Positions 44,365-54,882 of a DNA stretch of 64,000 bases are shown here, piece after piece. The notes below the pieces were generated by a model. It was not told where the DNA came from. It saw nothing but the letters and a program-made list of their open reading frames with translations, and did not search any database. This stretch comes from Bacillus sp. AFS059628 (lineage in GTDB: Bacteria; Bacillota; Bacilli; Bacillales; Bacillaceae_G): contig NZ_NVEC01000028.1 of the NCBI RefSeq assembly GCF_002571225.1, positions 1 through 64,000 of the forward strand, in the 5' to 3' direction. Numbering within the stretch: position 1 is the first letter of the stretch; every line of letters starts with the position of its first letter. The position numbers and the translations under genes were made by a program.

Positions 44365-44559
44365 ATGTTATTTACTGATGAATTACGTAACCATGTTGGT
44401 GAACTAGTACAAGTTGTGACAGCTGTAGAAATCATTGCAGGCGTTCTTTTATCTGTGACGGATGGGGCAGTAATTGTTCGTACTTCTCCTTCTTATGGAC
44501 CACCAGAAGATGTAGTTGTACGTATTCCTATTATTGCTTATGTTCGCTTGGAAGGGTAA
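44365..44559 (+). CDS. Small Sm-like (DUF2642-type) protein, 64 aa
   Basis: The protein is a single short barrel, LRNHVGELVQVVTAVEIIAGVLLSVTDGAVIV..VVVRIPIIAYVRLEG. It shares a V-G-x-x-V-x-V-x-T, G-V-L/I-x-x-V-x-D/G and V-L/V-x-P/I-x-I pattern with the C-terminus of the preceding gene. Sixteen bases separate them, and GAAAGGAGAG precedes the start. The glycosyltransferase gene begins 14 bases after the stop. A coat or scaffold role is only an inference. Confidence 0.65.
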   Translation: MLFTDELRNHVGELVQVVTAVEIIAGVLLSVTDGAVIVRTSPSYGPPEDVVVRIPIIAYVRLEG

Positions 44560-44572
44560 GAGTGATACAAGT

Positions 44573-46117
44573 ATGAGAGTGTCAGTTGTGATTCCAGTGC
44601 ATAATGAAGCAAGTACTTTATCAAAAGTTTTAGTAGAAGTAAGGAAGTTGGAACCATATGAAATTATCATAGTAGATAATGGATCGACAGATGGTACGAA
44701 AGAAATAGCGCTACAGCATAATTGTCGTGTGATTTATTATAGATATTCTCTTGGTAATGATGTGGGACGGGCAATTGGTGCTAGAGAAGCAAAAGGTGAA
44801 ATTGTTTTATTTTTAGATGGCGATATCGTCATGAAAAGTGAAGAATTATACAATTTTATTAAAGGAATAGAGCAAGGACATGAGATTGTTTTAAATAATT
44901 TAACATGGTCCGTTTATTTGAAGATGAGACCGCATTATACGACGGTTGGAAAATATATGTTAAACCGTTATTTGAACAAAAAAGAGTTTGTTGTAGGATC
45001 TTTAATTGCGATACCACATGCGATAAGTCGTGAAGTGATTGAAAAACTAGGGTGGTGGAATTTAGCGGACCCAGCACTATTTCAAGCGATGGCGATGTCT
45101 AGAGGAGTAGATATTTCTGATATGGCTTCAGTTGATGTCATTTACACAAATAAAGTTCGTCCTGTCCATACGGGTACATCACCTGGCTCTCCTTATCCGA
45201 AAGCGACTAGTCGTATTATGGGTGATCATTTGCGAGCTTTACAATACGTAATCGAAACATACGGTAATCGCGGTGGTTTTTCAGAGGGCAATAAAGATAG
45301 GGAGTTTGTAGGAAAGTATAAACCAGTTGTATTACAAAAGAAAAAAGCGAAATATAGTGCCATTATCCCAGTATCAGAAGAGAAAACAACTATAAGGTCT
45401 GTTATACAAGAAGTGAAAAAAGCAGGTGTAGATGAAATTATAGTTGTTGCGAATGGAGCTGCCGTAAAGACCATTAAACAAGTAAAGCTAGAGAATGTTA
45501 TTGTTGTTGAGTTGGAGGAAGCGCTTGGGCATAATGTAGCACGGGCGATAGGGGCCATGTATGCTACGGCAGATATTTGTTTATTTGTTGATAGTGATTT
45601 TGTTATTCCGGCAACAAATTTAATTCTATTTTTGCGCGCTATTGAAGATGGAAGTGATGTGGCATTAAATGATTTACAGTGTTTATTAGATATGTTTCAT
45701 CCAGCAGATCCAATTAGCATGGGAAAATATTTTGTGAATTTGATAGCGAAGCGACCAGATTTATGGAATAACTCATTAACAGCAGTACCACACGCTATCC
45801 ATAAAAAAGTAATAGAGAAAATTGGTTATGATTCTCTTGTGATTCCTCCATTAGCTCAGATGAAAGCTATTTTAGAAGGATTCTCTATTACACCAGTAGA
45901 GTTAGTAGATGTTATAAAAACAAATCGAGTACGTCCAGAGCAACACGAATTTGTAAATGGGCGTATTTCAGCATTTGATCGTATTTTCGGTGATCAAATT
46001 GAGGCGATTGCGTATTTATTACAATGTACGGACGAACGCGGTGGCTTTACGGATGGAGATAGAGATAGAGATATCATTCAACAATTGAGAAGGGAAGAAG
46101 AGAATACAAATGAATAG
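44573..46117 (+). CDS. Double-module family 2 glycosyltransferase (GT2-GT2)
   Basis: The 514-aa protein holds two copies of a ~250-aa GT-A module. Module 1 starts [20 protein letters not shown] and has the metal motif LFLDGDIV (Asp82-Asp84). Module 2 starts near residue 262 with [20 protein letters not shown] and has LFVDSDFV. Both end with a G-D-x-[IL]-x-[AG] helix and an R-G-G-F/Y-x-[DE]-G block ([19 protein letters not shown]). No transmembrane helix is seen, so it acts in the cytoplasm. The sugar donor is unknown. Module 1 has DGD but module 2 has DSD and altered VARAIG, so activity may differ. The next gene overlaps by 8 bases. Confidence 0.88.
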   Translation: MRVSVVIPVHNEASTLSKVLVEVRKLEPYEIIIVDNGSTDGTKEIALQHNCRVIYYRYSLGNDVGRAIGAREAKGEIVLFLDGDIVMKSEELYNFIKGIEQGHEIVLNNLTWSVYLKMRPHYTTVGKYMLNRYLNKKEFVVGSLIAIPHAISREVIEKLGWWNLADPALFQAMAMSRGVDISDMASVDVIYTNKVRPVHTGTSPGSPYPKATSRIMGDHLRALQYVIETYGNRGGFSEGNKDREFVGKYKPVVLQKKKAKYSAIIPVSEEKTTIRSVIQEVKKAGVDEIIVVANGAAVKTIKQVKLENVIVVELEEALGHNVARAIGAMYATADICLFVDSDFVIPATNLILFLRAIEDGSDVALNDLQCLLDMFHPADPISMGKYFVNLIAKRPDLWNNSLTAVPHAIHKKVIEKIGYDSLVIPPLAQMKAILEGFSITPVELVDVIKTNRVRPEQHEFVNGRISAFDRIFGDQIEAIAYLLQCTDERGGFTDGDRDRDIIQQLRREEENTNE

Positions 46118-47351
46118 TAGTAAAGTAGCTATTATTGGCTTAGGGTATGTTGGCCTTCCTTTAGCAGTCCATTTTGCAGAGAGAGGGCATACAGTACTTG
46201 GGTTAGATAAAGATATTAGAAAAATAGAATCAATTATAAAAGGAGAAAGTTATATTCCGGATGTTTCTTCTAAAGAGTTACAAAGTTTATTGATGAAAAA
46301 AAAATTAATGGTGAACACACCGGATCAAGGCATTGCTGATTTTCAAAATAGTGATTATGTTATTGTTACTGTCCCGACTCCAATTAATGAACAAAGAGAA
46401 CCAGACTTAAGTGCCCTCATTTCAGCCTCACATTATATACAACAAAACCTTCAAAAAGGACAAACCTTCATTTTTGAAAGCTCCACATATCCAGGTACAC
46501 TCGAGGAAGTTATCATTCCTATTATTTCTCAAACAGGGAAAAAGGTAGGAGAAGATTTCTATATCGGATATTCCCCTGAGAGAATTGATCCGGCTAATAG
46601 TCACTATTCTGTTCAAACGATTCCAAAAGTTATTAGTGGACAAACAGAAAAGTGTAAACAAAAAGTTCAGGAGTTGTATAGCACTACATTTGATGTAGTG
46701 GTTCCAGTTAGTTCTCCGAAAGTAGCGGAAATGTGTAAGTTATTTGAAAATATTCAGCGCCTAGTCAATATTTCCTTAGTAAATGAGTTAAACACACTAT
46801 GTGAAAGTTTAGGAATTGATTTTTATGAGGCGCTTGAAGCCGCATCTACAAAACCGTTTGGATTTACCCCATATTGGCCAGGACCAGGAATAGGAGGACA
46901 TTGTATTCCAGTCGATCCTTTATATTTCCAATGGAGAATAAAAAGGAATGGGGAAATTAGTCAATTAATTGAAGCGGCACATGTAATTAATGAAGAAATG
47001 CCAAAGAAAATAGTCCGGAAAGTAAAAGGCATGGTGCAATCACCTGCATCAGTTTTAATTGTAGGAATTGCGTATAAGAAAGATGTAAATGATTTGAGAG
47101 AATCACCGGCTTTACCAATTATTGAATTGTTACTAAAAGAAGGATATGAAATCGAATATCACGATCCATATATTTCTTCTGCAAAGTTTGAAGATAAGGT
47201 GTACCAATCTGTTTCTTTGGATGAACAAGTCGTTAAACAAGCGGGTTGTATTTTAATTTTAACGGATCACTCTAATATCGATTGGAAGCTTTTTAAAGGA
47301 ATGAAGCGAGTAATAGATACACGTGGAATTATAAAGAAGGTGAGTGTATGA
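46110..47351 (+). CDS. UDP-sugar 6-dehydrogenase (UDP-GlcNAc/UDP-Glc dehydrogenase family)
   Basis: A 413-aa NAD-dependent dehydrogenase that oxidises a nucleotide-sugar C6 alcohol to the acid. NAD is bound at [38 protein letters not shown] and [13 protein letters not shown] are typical of the WbpA/VipA-like UDP-HexNAc group. The active Cys is in [19 protein letters not shown], and the C-terminal [19 protein letters not shown] domain completes it. Its start lies inside the end of the preceding glycosyltransferase gene, and it overlaps the next gene by 4 bases, so translation is coupled. Confidence 0.92.
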   Translation: MNSSKVAIIGLGYVGLPLAVHFAERGHTVLGLDKDIRKIESIIKGESYIPDVSSKELQSLLMKKKLMVNTPDQGIADFQNSDYVIVTVPTPINEQREPDLSALISASHYIQQNLQKGQTFIFESSTYPGTLEEVIIPIISQTGKKVGEDFYIGYSPERIDPANSHYSVQTIPKVISGQTEKCKQKVQELYSTTFDVVVPVSSPKVAEMCKLFENIQRLVNISLVNELNTLCESLGIDFYEALEAASTKPFGFTPYWPGPGIGGHCIPVDPLYFQWRIKRNGEISQLIEAAHVINEEMPKKIVRKVKGMVQSPASVLIVGIAYKKDVNDLRESPALPIIELLLKEGYEIEYHDPYISSAKFEDKVYQSVSLDEQVVKQAGCILILTDHSNIDWKLFKGMKRVIDTRGIIKKVSV

Positions 47352-48313
47352 GTAAGAAATGTTTAATTACAGGTGGAGCAGGGTTTATTGGTTCACATTT
47401 AGCTGAAGAGTTGGTGAAAAGAGGGTATGGAGTTACGATCGTTGATAACTTCTATAAAGGGAAAAATAAATATCATGATGAGTTAATGAAAGAAATTCGA
47501 GTTATTCCAATAAGTGTTTTAGATAAAAATTCTATTTATGAATTAGTAAACCAACATGATGTAGTGTTTCATTTAGCAGCAATTTTAGGCGTGAAAACGA
47601 CAATGGAAAAGAGTATCGAGCTTATTGAAACAAATTTTGATGGAACGAGAAACATTTTACAAGCAGCGCTAAAAGAAAAGAAAAAAGTAGTCTTTGCTTC
47701 TACTTCAGAAGTATATGGTAAGGCAAAGCCACCCTTCTCTGAAGAGGGAGATCGATTATACGGGGCAACTTCTAAAATACGCTGGAGTTATGCAGTGTGC
47801 AAAACATTAGAAGAAACATTATGTTTAGGATACGCATTAGAAGGTTTACCGGTAACGATTGTTCGTTATTTTAATATTTATGGTCCAAGAGCGAAAGATG
47901 GTCCGTATGCAGGGGTAATCCCGCGATTTATTAGTGCGGCTTTGCAAGGAGAAGACATTCTCGTATATGGAGATGGAGAGCAGACACGTTGTTTTACGTA
48001 TGTAAGTGATGCGGTAGAGGCAACGATTCGAGCGATGGATGAAAAGGTAAATGGTGAAATTATTAACATAGGTTCTGAGAATGAAAAGAGTATAAAAGAA
48101 GTAGCAGAAGTAATTAAAAAACTAACGAAATCTTCTTCGAAAATTGTCCAAGTTCCTTTCGAAGAGGTATACCCACATGGCTTTGAAGAAATTCCAAATA
48201 GAAGACCGGATGTTGCGAAATTAAGAGAACTTGTTCAGTTTCAAGCAGAAGTAACGTGGGAAGAAGGATTGAAAGAAACTATTAAGTGGTTCCGTGAAGA
48301 AAATAATGGCTAA
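47348..48313 (+). CDS. NAD-dependent sugar epimerase/dehydratase (GalE-like SDR)
   Basis: A 321-aa extended short-chain dehydrogenase. The Rossmann glycine motif is [16 protein letters not shown], the serine motif ASTSEVYG and the catalytic Tyr-x3-Lys [31 protein letters not shown] and the [17 protein letters not shown] binding motif point to a UDP-hexose or UDP-hexuronate epimerase. Together with the dehydrogenase, it could turn UDP-GlcNAc or UDP-Glc into an epimerised uronic acid donor for the flanking glycosyltransferases. The pair resembles B. subtilis YtcA-YtcB near spore-coat cot genes. Confidence 0.9.
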   Translation: MSKKCLITGGAGFIGSHLAEELVKRGYGVTIVDNFYKGKNKYHDELMKEIRVIPISVLDKNSIYELVNQHDVVFHLAAILGVKTTMEKSIELIETNFDGTRNILQAALKEKKKVVFASTSEVYGKAKPPFSEEGDRLYGATSKIRWSYAVCKTLEETLCLGYALEGLPVTIVRYFNIYGPRAKDGPYAGVIPRFISAALQGEDILVYGDGEQTRCFTYVSDAVEATIRAMDEKVNGEIINIGSENEKSIKEVAEVIKKLTKSSSKIVQVPFEEVYPHGFEEIPNRRPDVAKLRELVQFQAEVTWEEGLKETIKWFREENNG

Positions 48314-49853
48314 ATCACTATCGGTTATTATACCTGTATGTAATGAAGCTGAAACGATTTCAGATGTTATCCAATCGGCAAAAGGATTAAATCCATTAGA
48401 GATTATTGTAGTAGCAAACGGTTGTAACGATGGTACAGAAGAGGTTGCTGATCGTTTAGGGTGTAAAGTAATCAAGCATACGGAGCTACTAGGGAACGAT
48501 GTTGGCCGTGCGGTTGGCGCAAAACACGCGATAGGTGATGTATTACTATTTATAGATGGTGATTTTGCTATTCAAACTTCAAAATTACAATTATTCCTGA
48601 ATCCGATTTTACATGGTCAGGCCGACGTCGTTTTAAATAATTTGGATGCACTATTTTTAAAAAGGCAAAAACCCAATTCTATTACAGTATGGCGCCAAAT
48701 ATTAAATGCAATGTTAGAGCGTGAAGAATTAAAAATTGATTCCTTATTAGATGTACCTCATGCATTGACGAAAGAAGTCGTTCAAAGTATTGGATATGAA
48801 AGCTTTGTTAATCCTATTGTCGCTCATTTACGCCTAGTTCAAAGCGAATGGAGAATTAGTCGGCATTGTGCAATTGACGTTATTACACCGAATAAATTTC
48901 GGCCGACCGAGCATGCTTCGTATGGCACAGGTCTTTCGCAATCTGAAAAACGGATGATAGGTGATCATATAGAAGCTGTAGCGGAGCGAATAGTAGGTAG
49001 CGATGAACGCGGCGGATATTATGATGGAAATAGGAAAAGAGATAGTGTCTATCATACTTTAGATTTCGAAGATCTTTATCAAGGATGGGGCGTTACATCT
49101 AAATTGTATAAAGGAAAGCAATTATCAGTCATTATTCCTGTACAAGATGAAGAGAAAACAATTGGAAATGTTATAGATGAACTTCGAAAAATTGAACCTG
49201 TTGAAATTATCGTTGTAGTAAATGGCTCGTCTGATCAAACCGCAACGATTGCAAAAGAAAAGGGAGCAACAACAATTATATATAAAGAAGCACTTGGAAA
49301 CGATGTAGGGCGTTCACTTGGAACTTACTTTGCAAAAGGGGAAATTGTGTTGTTTATAGACGGTGATTTTGTTATCCCGGCTAGGGAACTATATCCTTTC
49401 GCAAAAGCTATTGCAGATGGAATGGATGTCGCATTAAATGATTTAAATCATTATTTAGATTTAAGAGTACCGCTTCATCTTGTAACTGCGTTTAAATATG
49501 CGTTAAATTTAGCTTGTGATAGAAAAGATTTAGGGGTAGGTTCTCTTATTGCTGTACCGAATGCGTTTAGCCGTAAATGCTTGAAAGAAATCGGTTATAG
49601 ATCTTTACTATCACCTTGTGTAGCTCAAGTGAAAGCGATTCTGTTAGGCTTCGAAATTGCATGTGTAAGTCGTGTAGAGGTCGATCAGATGAACCGTATT
49701 CGTCCCAGTGAACATTTTGCAAAAATAGGTCATCCCCCAGCTGTTTTGCGAATTATAGGTGATCATATAGAAGGATTAGAGCAATTAATTGTATTAGAAG
49801 GTAATCGTGGCGGATTCTATGATGGGAATAGAAAAAGAGATGTTTTAGAGTAG
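48306..49853 (+). CDS. Second double-module family 2 glycosyltransferase (GT2-GT2)
   Basis: A 515-aa protein with two ~250-aa GT-A modules like those in the first glycosyltransferase of the cluster. Module 1: SVIIPVCNEAETISDVIQSA, LFIDGDFA. Module 2 from about residue 273: SVIIPVQDEEKTIGNVIDEL, LFIDGDFV. Each ends DERGGYYDGNRKRD or GNRGGFYDGNRKRD. Both modules keep DGD, LGNDVGR and an R-P-x-E-H motif, so both look active. The start overlaps the epimerase by 8 bases, the same overlap as between the first transferase and the dehydrogenase. The four modules form one paralogous family. Confidence 0.88.
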   Translation: MAKSLSVIIPVCNEAETISDVIQSAKGLNPLEIIVVANGCNDGTEEVADRLGCKVIKHTELLGNDVGRAVGAKHAIGDVLLFIDGDFAIQTSKLQLFLNPILHGQADVVLNNLDALFLKRQKPNSITVWRQILNAMLEREELKIDSLLDVPHALTKEVVQSIGYESFVNPIVAHLRLVQSEWRISRHCAIDVITPNKFRPTEHASYGTGLSQSEKRMIGDHIEAVAERIVGSDERGGYYDGNRKRDSVYHTLDFEDLYQGWGVTSKLYKGKQLSVIIPVQDEEKTIGNVIDELRKIEPVEIIVVVNGSSDQTATIAKEKGATTIIYKEALGNDVGRSLGTYFAKGEIVLFIDGDFVIPARELYPFAKAIADGMDVALNDLNHYLDLRVPLHLVTAFKYALNLACDRKDLGVGSLIAVPNAFSRKCLKEIGYRSLLSPCVAQVKAILLGFEIACVSRVEVDQMNRIRPSEHFAKIGHPPAVLRIIGDHIEGLEQLIVLEGNRGGFYDGNRKRDVLE

Positions 49854-49857
49854 TAAC

Positions 49858-49889
49858 AAAAAAGTGTACAACATATGTACACTTTTTTG
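49858..49889 (+). terminator. Terminator of the glycan cluster
   Basis: AAAAAAGTGTACA-loop-TGTACACTTTTTT perfect stem. Confidence 0.9.
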
Positions 49890-50191
49890 TTCTGTTATAA
49901 AAACTATAACAGATTAGGAGATAAGAGTATTACAGCTCTACAATGGGTATTGTTCTTATATTACAAAATAGGACTCGTATATAATAATACCAAAAAAATA
50001 CAATTAAGGAAAGGGTTAATTATAAAGACTTTTAAGTGAAGTTAACACTATACATATAGTAGTTTGCTCAACATTTCACAAACATGTCACAACTGTTTCG
50101 TTCACTTTCGTAAAAAAGTAGTATTCTAAGTGTGTAAGCTGTTATATAAAAAATCTTAGTCCTGTACTAATCAAAAATGGAGGAGATTAGG
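49890..50191 (+). promoter_or_regulatory. pflB upstream region with tandem TTGTGA sites
   Basis: TCACAA occurs at 50076-50081 and again at 50087-50092, exactly 11 bases apart (TTGTGA on the minus strand). Each is a half site of Rex (TTGTGAA) or Fnr/Crp-type boxes. A SigB-like GTATTA-N12-GGGTAT lies at 49927-49950. No gene is seen here. Anaerobic or redox control of pflBA fits the content, but the regulator is not proven. Confidence 0.5.
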
Positions 50192-52441
50192 ATGACTCAA
50201 GTATTAGAAAATGTTAAAAACGCATGGGAAAACTTTAAAGGTGAAAAATGGAAAGCAGAGATTGATGTTCGCGATTTCATTTTAAATAATGTAAACGTTT
50301 ACGAAGGAGATGAATCTTTCTTAGCGGGAGCAACTGAAGCAACGAAACAACTTTGGGATCAAGTAATGGATTTAACAACAAAAGAACGTGAAAACGGTGG
50401 CGTTCTTGATATGGATACAAAAATCGTTTCTTCTATTACATCACATGAACCAGGATATTTAAATAAAGATATTGAAAAAGTAGTCGGTTTCCAAACTGAT
50501 AAACCATTTAAACGTTCTTTACAACCATATGGTGGTATTCGTATGGCGGAACAAGCTTGTGAATCTTACGGATATGAAATGGATAAAGAACTTAGTCGTA
50601 TTTTTAGAGATTGGAGAAAAACTCATAACCAAGGTGTGTTCGATGCTTATACACCAGAAATGAGAGCTGCTCGTAAATCAGGTGTTATTACTGGCCTTCC
50701 AGATGCATACGGACGTGGACGTATTATCGGTGACTACCGTCGTGTAGCGTTATATGGGGTAGATCATTTAATTGAAGCGAAAAAATCTGATTTAAATTTA
50801 ACTGGCGGTGTAATGAGCGAAGAGACAATGCGTTTACGCGAAGAGTTATCTGAGCAAATGCGTGCACTTCAAGAGTTAAAACAAATGGCTGCTTCTCATG
50901 GTTTTGATATTTCTAAGCCAGCAACAAACACGCAAGAAGCATTCCAATGGTTATACTTTGCATATCTTGCAGCAATTAAAGAGCAAAACGGAGCTGCAAT
51001 GAGTCTTGGACGTACTTCTACATTCTTAGATATTTATATTGAAAGAGATTTAGCAAATGGTACTTTAACAGAAGAAGAAGTACAAGAAATTGTGGATCAC
51101 TTCATTATGAAATTACGTCTTGTGAAATTTGCAAGAACACCTGATTATAATGAATTATTCTCTGGTGACCCAACTTGGGTAACTGAGTCTATCGGTGGTA
51201 TGGCATTAGATGGTCGTCCATTAGTAACAAAGAACTCATTCCGTTTCTTGCATACATTAGATAATTTAGGACCAGCTCCAGAACCAAACTTAACAGTTCT
51301 TTGGTCTAAACAATTACCACAAAACTTTAAAAACTACTGTGCGAAAATGTCTATTAAAACATCAGCAATTCAATATGAAAATGATGACATTATGCGTGCT
51401 GACTACGGCGATGACTACGGAATTGCTTGCTGTGTATCTGCAATGAGAATTGGTAAACAAATGCAATTCTTCGGCGCACGTGCAAACTTAGCAAAAGCAT
51501 TACTATATGCGATTAACGGTGGTAAAGATGAAAAATCTAAAGCACAAGTTGGTCCTGAGTACGCACCGATTACTTCTGAAGTATTAGATTATGAAGAAGT
51601 TATGCATAAGTTTGATATGACAATGGAATGGTTAGCAGGCCTGTATTTAAACACATTAAATGTTATTCATTACATGCATGATAAATATAGCTACGAACGT
51701 ATTGAAATGGCACTTCATGATACAAATGTTCTTCGTACAATGGCAACAGGTATCGCGGGTCTATCTGTAGTAGCAGACTCTTTAAGTGCAATTAAACACG
51801 CAAAAGTAAAACCAATTCGCGATGAAAACGGAATCGCAGTTGACTTTGAAATCGAAGGAGATTTCCCTAAATACGGTAACAATGATGATCGTGTAGATGA
51901 AATCGCTGTAAATCTTGTAAAAACATTTATGAATAAACTTCGTAAACATAAAACATATAGAAATTCTGTTCATACAATGTCAATCTTAACAATCACATCT
52001 AACGTTGTATACGGTAAGAAAACTGGTAACACTCCAGATGGTCGCCGTACTGGAGAACCATTTGCACCAGGTGCGAACCCAATGCATGGACGTGATACAA
52101 AAGGTGCATTAGCTTCATTATTATCTGTAGCTAAATTACCATATGAAGATGCGCAAGATGGTATTTCTAATACATTCTCTATTATTCCAAAAGCACTTGG
52201 TAAAGAAGATGATGTACAAGTACGTAACTTAGTATCAATGCTTGATGGTTATGCAGTAAAAGAAGGACATCACTTAAATATTAACGTATTTAACCGTGAA
52301 ACATTAATGGATGCAATGGAACATCCTGAAAAATATCCACAATTAACAATTCGCGTATCTGGTTACGCTGTAAACTTTATTAAATTAACTCGTGAACAAC
52401 AAATCGATGTAATTAACCGTACAATGCATGAAAGCATGTAA
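50192..52441 (+). CDS. pflB: Formate C-acetyltransferase (pyruvate formate-lyase)
   Basis: A 749-aa glycyl-radical enzyme that splits pyruvate with CoA to acetyl-CoA and formate in anaerobic metabolism. The glycyl-radical site is in [14 protein letters not shown] near the C-terminus, and the adjacent catalytic cysteines are in [14 protein letters not shown]. Length and ends are complete. The start follows GGAGGAGATTAGG. Its activase, pflA, is 71 bases downstream beyond a hairpin. Confidence 0.96.
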   Translation: MTQVLENVKNAWENFKGEKWKAEIDVRDFILNNVNVYEGDESFLAGATEATKQLWDQVMDLTTKERENGGVLDMDTKIVSSITSHEPGYLNKDIEKVVGFQTDKPFKRSLQPYGGIRMAEQACESYGYEMDKELSRIFRDWRKTHNQGVFDAYTPEMRAARKSGVITGLPDAYGRGRIIGDYRRVALYGVDHLIEAKKSDLNLTGGVMSEETMRLREELSEQMRALQELKQMAASHGFDISKPATNTQEAFQWLYFAYLAAIKEQNGAAMSLGRTSTFLDIYIERDLANGTLTEEEVQEIVDHFIMKLRLVKFARTPDYNELFSGDPTWVTESIGGMALDGRPLVTKNSFRFLHTLDNLGPAPEPNLTVLWSKQLPQNFKNYCAKMSIKTSAIQYENDDIMRADYGDDYGIACCVSAMRIGKQMQFFGARANLAKALLYAINGGKDEKSKAQVGPEYAPITSEVLDYEEVMHKFDMTMEWLAGLYLNTLNVIHYMHDKYSYERIEMALHDTNVLRTMATGIAGLSVVADSLSAIKHAKVKPIRDENGIAVDFEIEGDFPKYGNNDDRVDEIAVNLVKTFMNKLRKHKTYRNSVHTMSILTITSNVVYGKKTGNTPDGRRTGEPFAPGANPMHGRDTKGALASLLSVAKLPYEDAQDGISNTFSIIPKALGKEDDVQVRNLVSMLDGYAVKEGHHLNINVFNRETLMDAMEHPEKYPQLTIRVSGYAVNFIKLTREQQIDVINRTMHESM

Positions 52442-52450
52442 GTGAAAAAA

Positions 52451-52483
52451 GTGTCCCTCTGTATTTTATAAATAGCAGAGGGA
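52451..52483 (+). other. Hairpin between pflB and pflA
   Basis: TCCCTCTG-loop-CAGAGGGA stem without a T run; a possible mRNA processing or attenuation site that could set pflB above pflA. Confidence 0.6.
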
Positions 52484-52512
52484 GGCTGTTTCAATAAAGG
52501 AGGAAGTATAAC

Positions 52513-53244
52513 ATGGTAAAAGGAAGAATTCATTCTGTAGAGTCTTGTGGTACTGTTGATGGCCCAGGAATTCGTTATGTCATATTTACACAAGGGTGTT
52601 TATTACGTTGTCAATATTGTCATAATGCTGATACGTGGGAGATTGGTAAAGGAAAAGAAATAACAGTCGAAGAAGTAATGCAGGATGTGACATGTTACCT
52701 TCCTTTTATTGAAGCTTCCGGAGGCGGTATAACAGTTAGTGGTGGGGAACCATTATTACAGCTAGATTTTTTAATTGAATTATTTAAGAAATGTAAGGAA
52801 GTTGGAATTCATACAACAATTGACTCTTCGGGTGGTTGTTATTCTGAAGAACCAGAATTCCAAAATAAGCTAGATATTTTAATGGAGTACACAGATTTAG
52901 TTTTATTAGATTTGAAACATATTGATTCAAAGAAACATCGTAAATTAACAGGAAAACCAAATGAACATATTTTACAATTTGCTCGTTACTTATCGGATAA
53001 AAATAAACCGATTTGGGTACGACACGTATTAGTTCCTGGTATTACTGATAATGAAGAGGATCTACAAAAACTATCTAGTTTTATTCAAAGCCTGTCTAAT
53101 GTTCAGAAAGTTGAAGTGTTACCATACCATAAGCTTGGTGTATATAAATGGGAAGCACTTGGGCATAAGTATCCACTAGCGAATGTAGAACCACCTACTG
53201 AAAAAAATGTAGAAGAAGCAAGACATATTTTACAAGCAGTCTAA
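52513..53244 (+). CDS. pflA: Pyruvate formate-lyase activating enzyme
   Basis: A 243-aa radical SAM enzyme. The cluster motif C-L-L-R-C-Q-Y-C (Cys29, Cys33, Cys36) is followed by HNADTW, and the SAM glycine motif is [14 protein letters not shown]. It abstracts hydrogen from the PflB glycine to install the radical. The ribosome site is AAAGGAGGAAG. It forms an operon with pflB and ends at a hairpin. Confidence 0.95.
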   Translation: MVKGRIHSVESCGTVDGPGIRYVIFTQGCLLRCQYCHNADTWEIGKGKEITVEEVMQDVTCYLPFIEASGGGITVSGGEPLLQLDFLIELFKKCKEVGIHTTIDSSGGCYSEEPEFQNKLDILMEYTDLVLLDLKHIDSKKHRKLTGKPNEHILQFARYLSDKNKPIWVRHVLVPGITDNEEDLQKLSSFIQSLSNVQKVEVLPYHKLGVYKWEALGHKYPLANVEPPTEKNVEEARHILQAV

Positions 53245-53272
53245 TCCAAATATTGGATTAGACTTTTTTCTT
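53241..53272 (+). terminator. Terminator after pflA
   Basis: CTAATCCAA-TA-TTGGATTAG stem followed by ACTTTTTTC. Confidence 0.85.
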
Positions 53273-53656
53273 TCTGTACAATAAAACCTAGAGTATATAT
53301 AAAGAAAAGAGTATACTGAAAATAGAATATCCATATTTTTGTAAGGAATAAGTGGAGAAATTTACATAATTGTAAAGGGAAATCAAAATAGTAAAAAGAA
53401 TTAAGAAGTAAAAGAGTGAGTATCATGAAATAGAGAACATTTGTAAGTTATTGCGAAAGCTCTTATAGGAAAGTATAATGTAAAGATATGAGCACAGATA
53501 GGATTAAGGGGTCAATCTTATATGCTTTGCATATCCACGACAGGTACATAGCTGAAAGAGAAATATTAGAGTCTGTTTATGTAATTTTTAAGGAAAATGT
53601 TTTTCCTATTGTCGTATATGCAATATGGAGAAACAATAAGCTAGGAGTGGATTTGT
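53273..53656 (+). promoter_or_regulatory. ugtP promoter and long leader
   Basis: TTGCGA at 53451-53456 and TATAAT at 53474-53479 with a 17-bp spacer form a good SigA promoter. The predicted start near 53486 leaves a leader of about 170 bases, with an ATATGC-TTT-GCATAT hairpin near 53519. A 71-codon frame begins at 53488, without a well-placed ribosome site, and overlaps the ugtP start. The bases between 53273 and 53450 are AT-rich, with no gene seen. Confidence 0.6.
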
Positions 53657-54823
53657 TTGATAAAAAACCCCAAGGTTTTAATATTAACTGCACATTACGG
53701 TAACGGTCATGTGCAAGTAGCGAAAACATTAGAACAAACATTTCGCCAAAAAGGAATTAAAGATGTAATTGTATGCGATTTGTTCGGAGAATCACATCCA
53801 GTTATAACTGATATTACAAAATATTTATATTTAAAAAGTTATACAATAGGAAAAGAATTATACCGCTTGTTTTATTATGGTGTAGAAAAAATTTATGATA
53901 AAAAAATAGCATCTTGGTATGCGAATTTTGGAAGAAAACGTTTGAAATTACTTTTACAAGCAGAGAAACCGGATATTGTTATTAATACCTTTCCGATTAT
54001 AGCTGTACCAGAATTGAAAAAGCAAACAGGTATTTCAATTCCTGTGTATAACGTATTAACAGATTTTTGTGTGCACAAAATATGGATTCATCGGGAAGTA
54101 GATCGTTATTTTGTAGCAACTGATCATGTGAAAAAAGTTATGGTTGATATTGGTGTGCCTGCGGAGCAAATTGTTGAAACTGGAATTCCGATTCGTAATA
54201 GTTTTGAGTTAAAGATCAATCCAGACATTATATATAATAAATATCAGTTATGTAAGAATAAAAAGATTTTACTAATTGTAGCAGGTGCTCATGGGGTATT
54301 AGGGAGTGTAAAAGAACTATGCCAATCATTTATGTCAGTACCTGATTTACAAGTAGTTGTTGTTTGTGGGAAAAATGAAGCATTAAAACAGGATTTATTA
54401 GGATTACAGGAAAACAATCCTGATGCATTAAAAGTATTCGGTTATGTTGAAAATATTGATGAATTATTCCGTGTTACTTCTTGTATGATTACGAAGCCAG
54501 GCGGTATCACGCTAAGTGAAGCGGCAGCATTGCAAGTACCTGTCATTTTATATAAACCTGTTCCAGGGCAAGAAAATGAAAATGCGATGTACTTTGAAAG
54601 AAAAGGAGCGGCAGTTGTCATTCGTGATGATAGTGAGGTTTTTGCAAAGACAGAGGCGTTATTACAAGATGATATGAAGCTTCTTCAAATGAAAGAAGCG
54701 ATGAAAAGCATTTATCGTCCGGAGCCAGCTGGCCATATTGTGGATACAATTTTGGCAGAAAATCATGTAAAGCCGAATCATATACCTATTAAATCACCTG
54801 CTCTTGCACAATCATTTACTTAA
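53657..54823 (+). CDS. ugtP: Processive diacylglycerol beta-glucosyltransferase UgtP
   Basis: A 388-aa GT28-type enzyme (MGDG synthase family) with a TTG start after TAGGAGTGG. The acceptor motif is [16 protein letters not shown] near the N-terminus, and the UDP-sugar site is [38 protein letters not shown] is also conserved. It adds glucose from UDP-glucose to diacylglycerol, making glycolipids that anchor lipoteichoic acid. In B. subtilis it also couples cell size to nutrient state. It is a peripheral membrane protein and is monocistronic. Confidence 0.95.
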   Translation: MIKNPKVLILTAHYGNGHVQVAKTLEQTFRQKGIKDVIVCDLFGESHPVITDITKYLYLKSYTIGKELYRLFYYGVEKIYDKKIASWYANFGRKRLKLLLQAEKPDIVINTFPIIAVPELKKQTGISIPVYNVLTDFCVHKIWIHREVDRYFVATDHVKKVMVDIGVPAEQIVETGIPIRNSFELKINPDIIYNKYQLCKNKKILLIVAGAHGVLGSVKELCQSFMSVPDLQVVVVCGKNEALKQDLLGLQENNPDALKVFGYVENIDELFRVTSCMITKPGGITLSEAAALQVPVILYKPVPGQENENAMYFERKGAAVVIRDDSEVFAKTEALLQDDMKLLQMKEAMKSIYRPEPAGHIVDTILAENHVKPNHIPIKSPALAQSFT

Positions 54824-54827
54824 TATG

Positions 54828-54862
54828 AAACCCTCTTTGGAATATTTAAAGAGGGTTTTTTA
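54828..54862 (+). terminator. Terminator after ugtP
   Basis: AAACCCTCTTT-loop-AAAGAGGGTTT with T run. Confidence 0.88.
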
Positions 54863-54882
54863 TTGTGTTCTGAGAGAAAGAC

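Noticed and set aside
53488-53703. 71-aa frame overlapping ugtP as a protein gene
   Set aside because: Ribosome site poorly spaced and overlap with ugtP; kept only as a leader observation.
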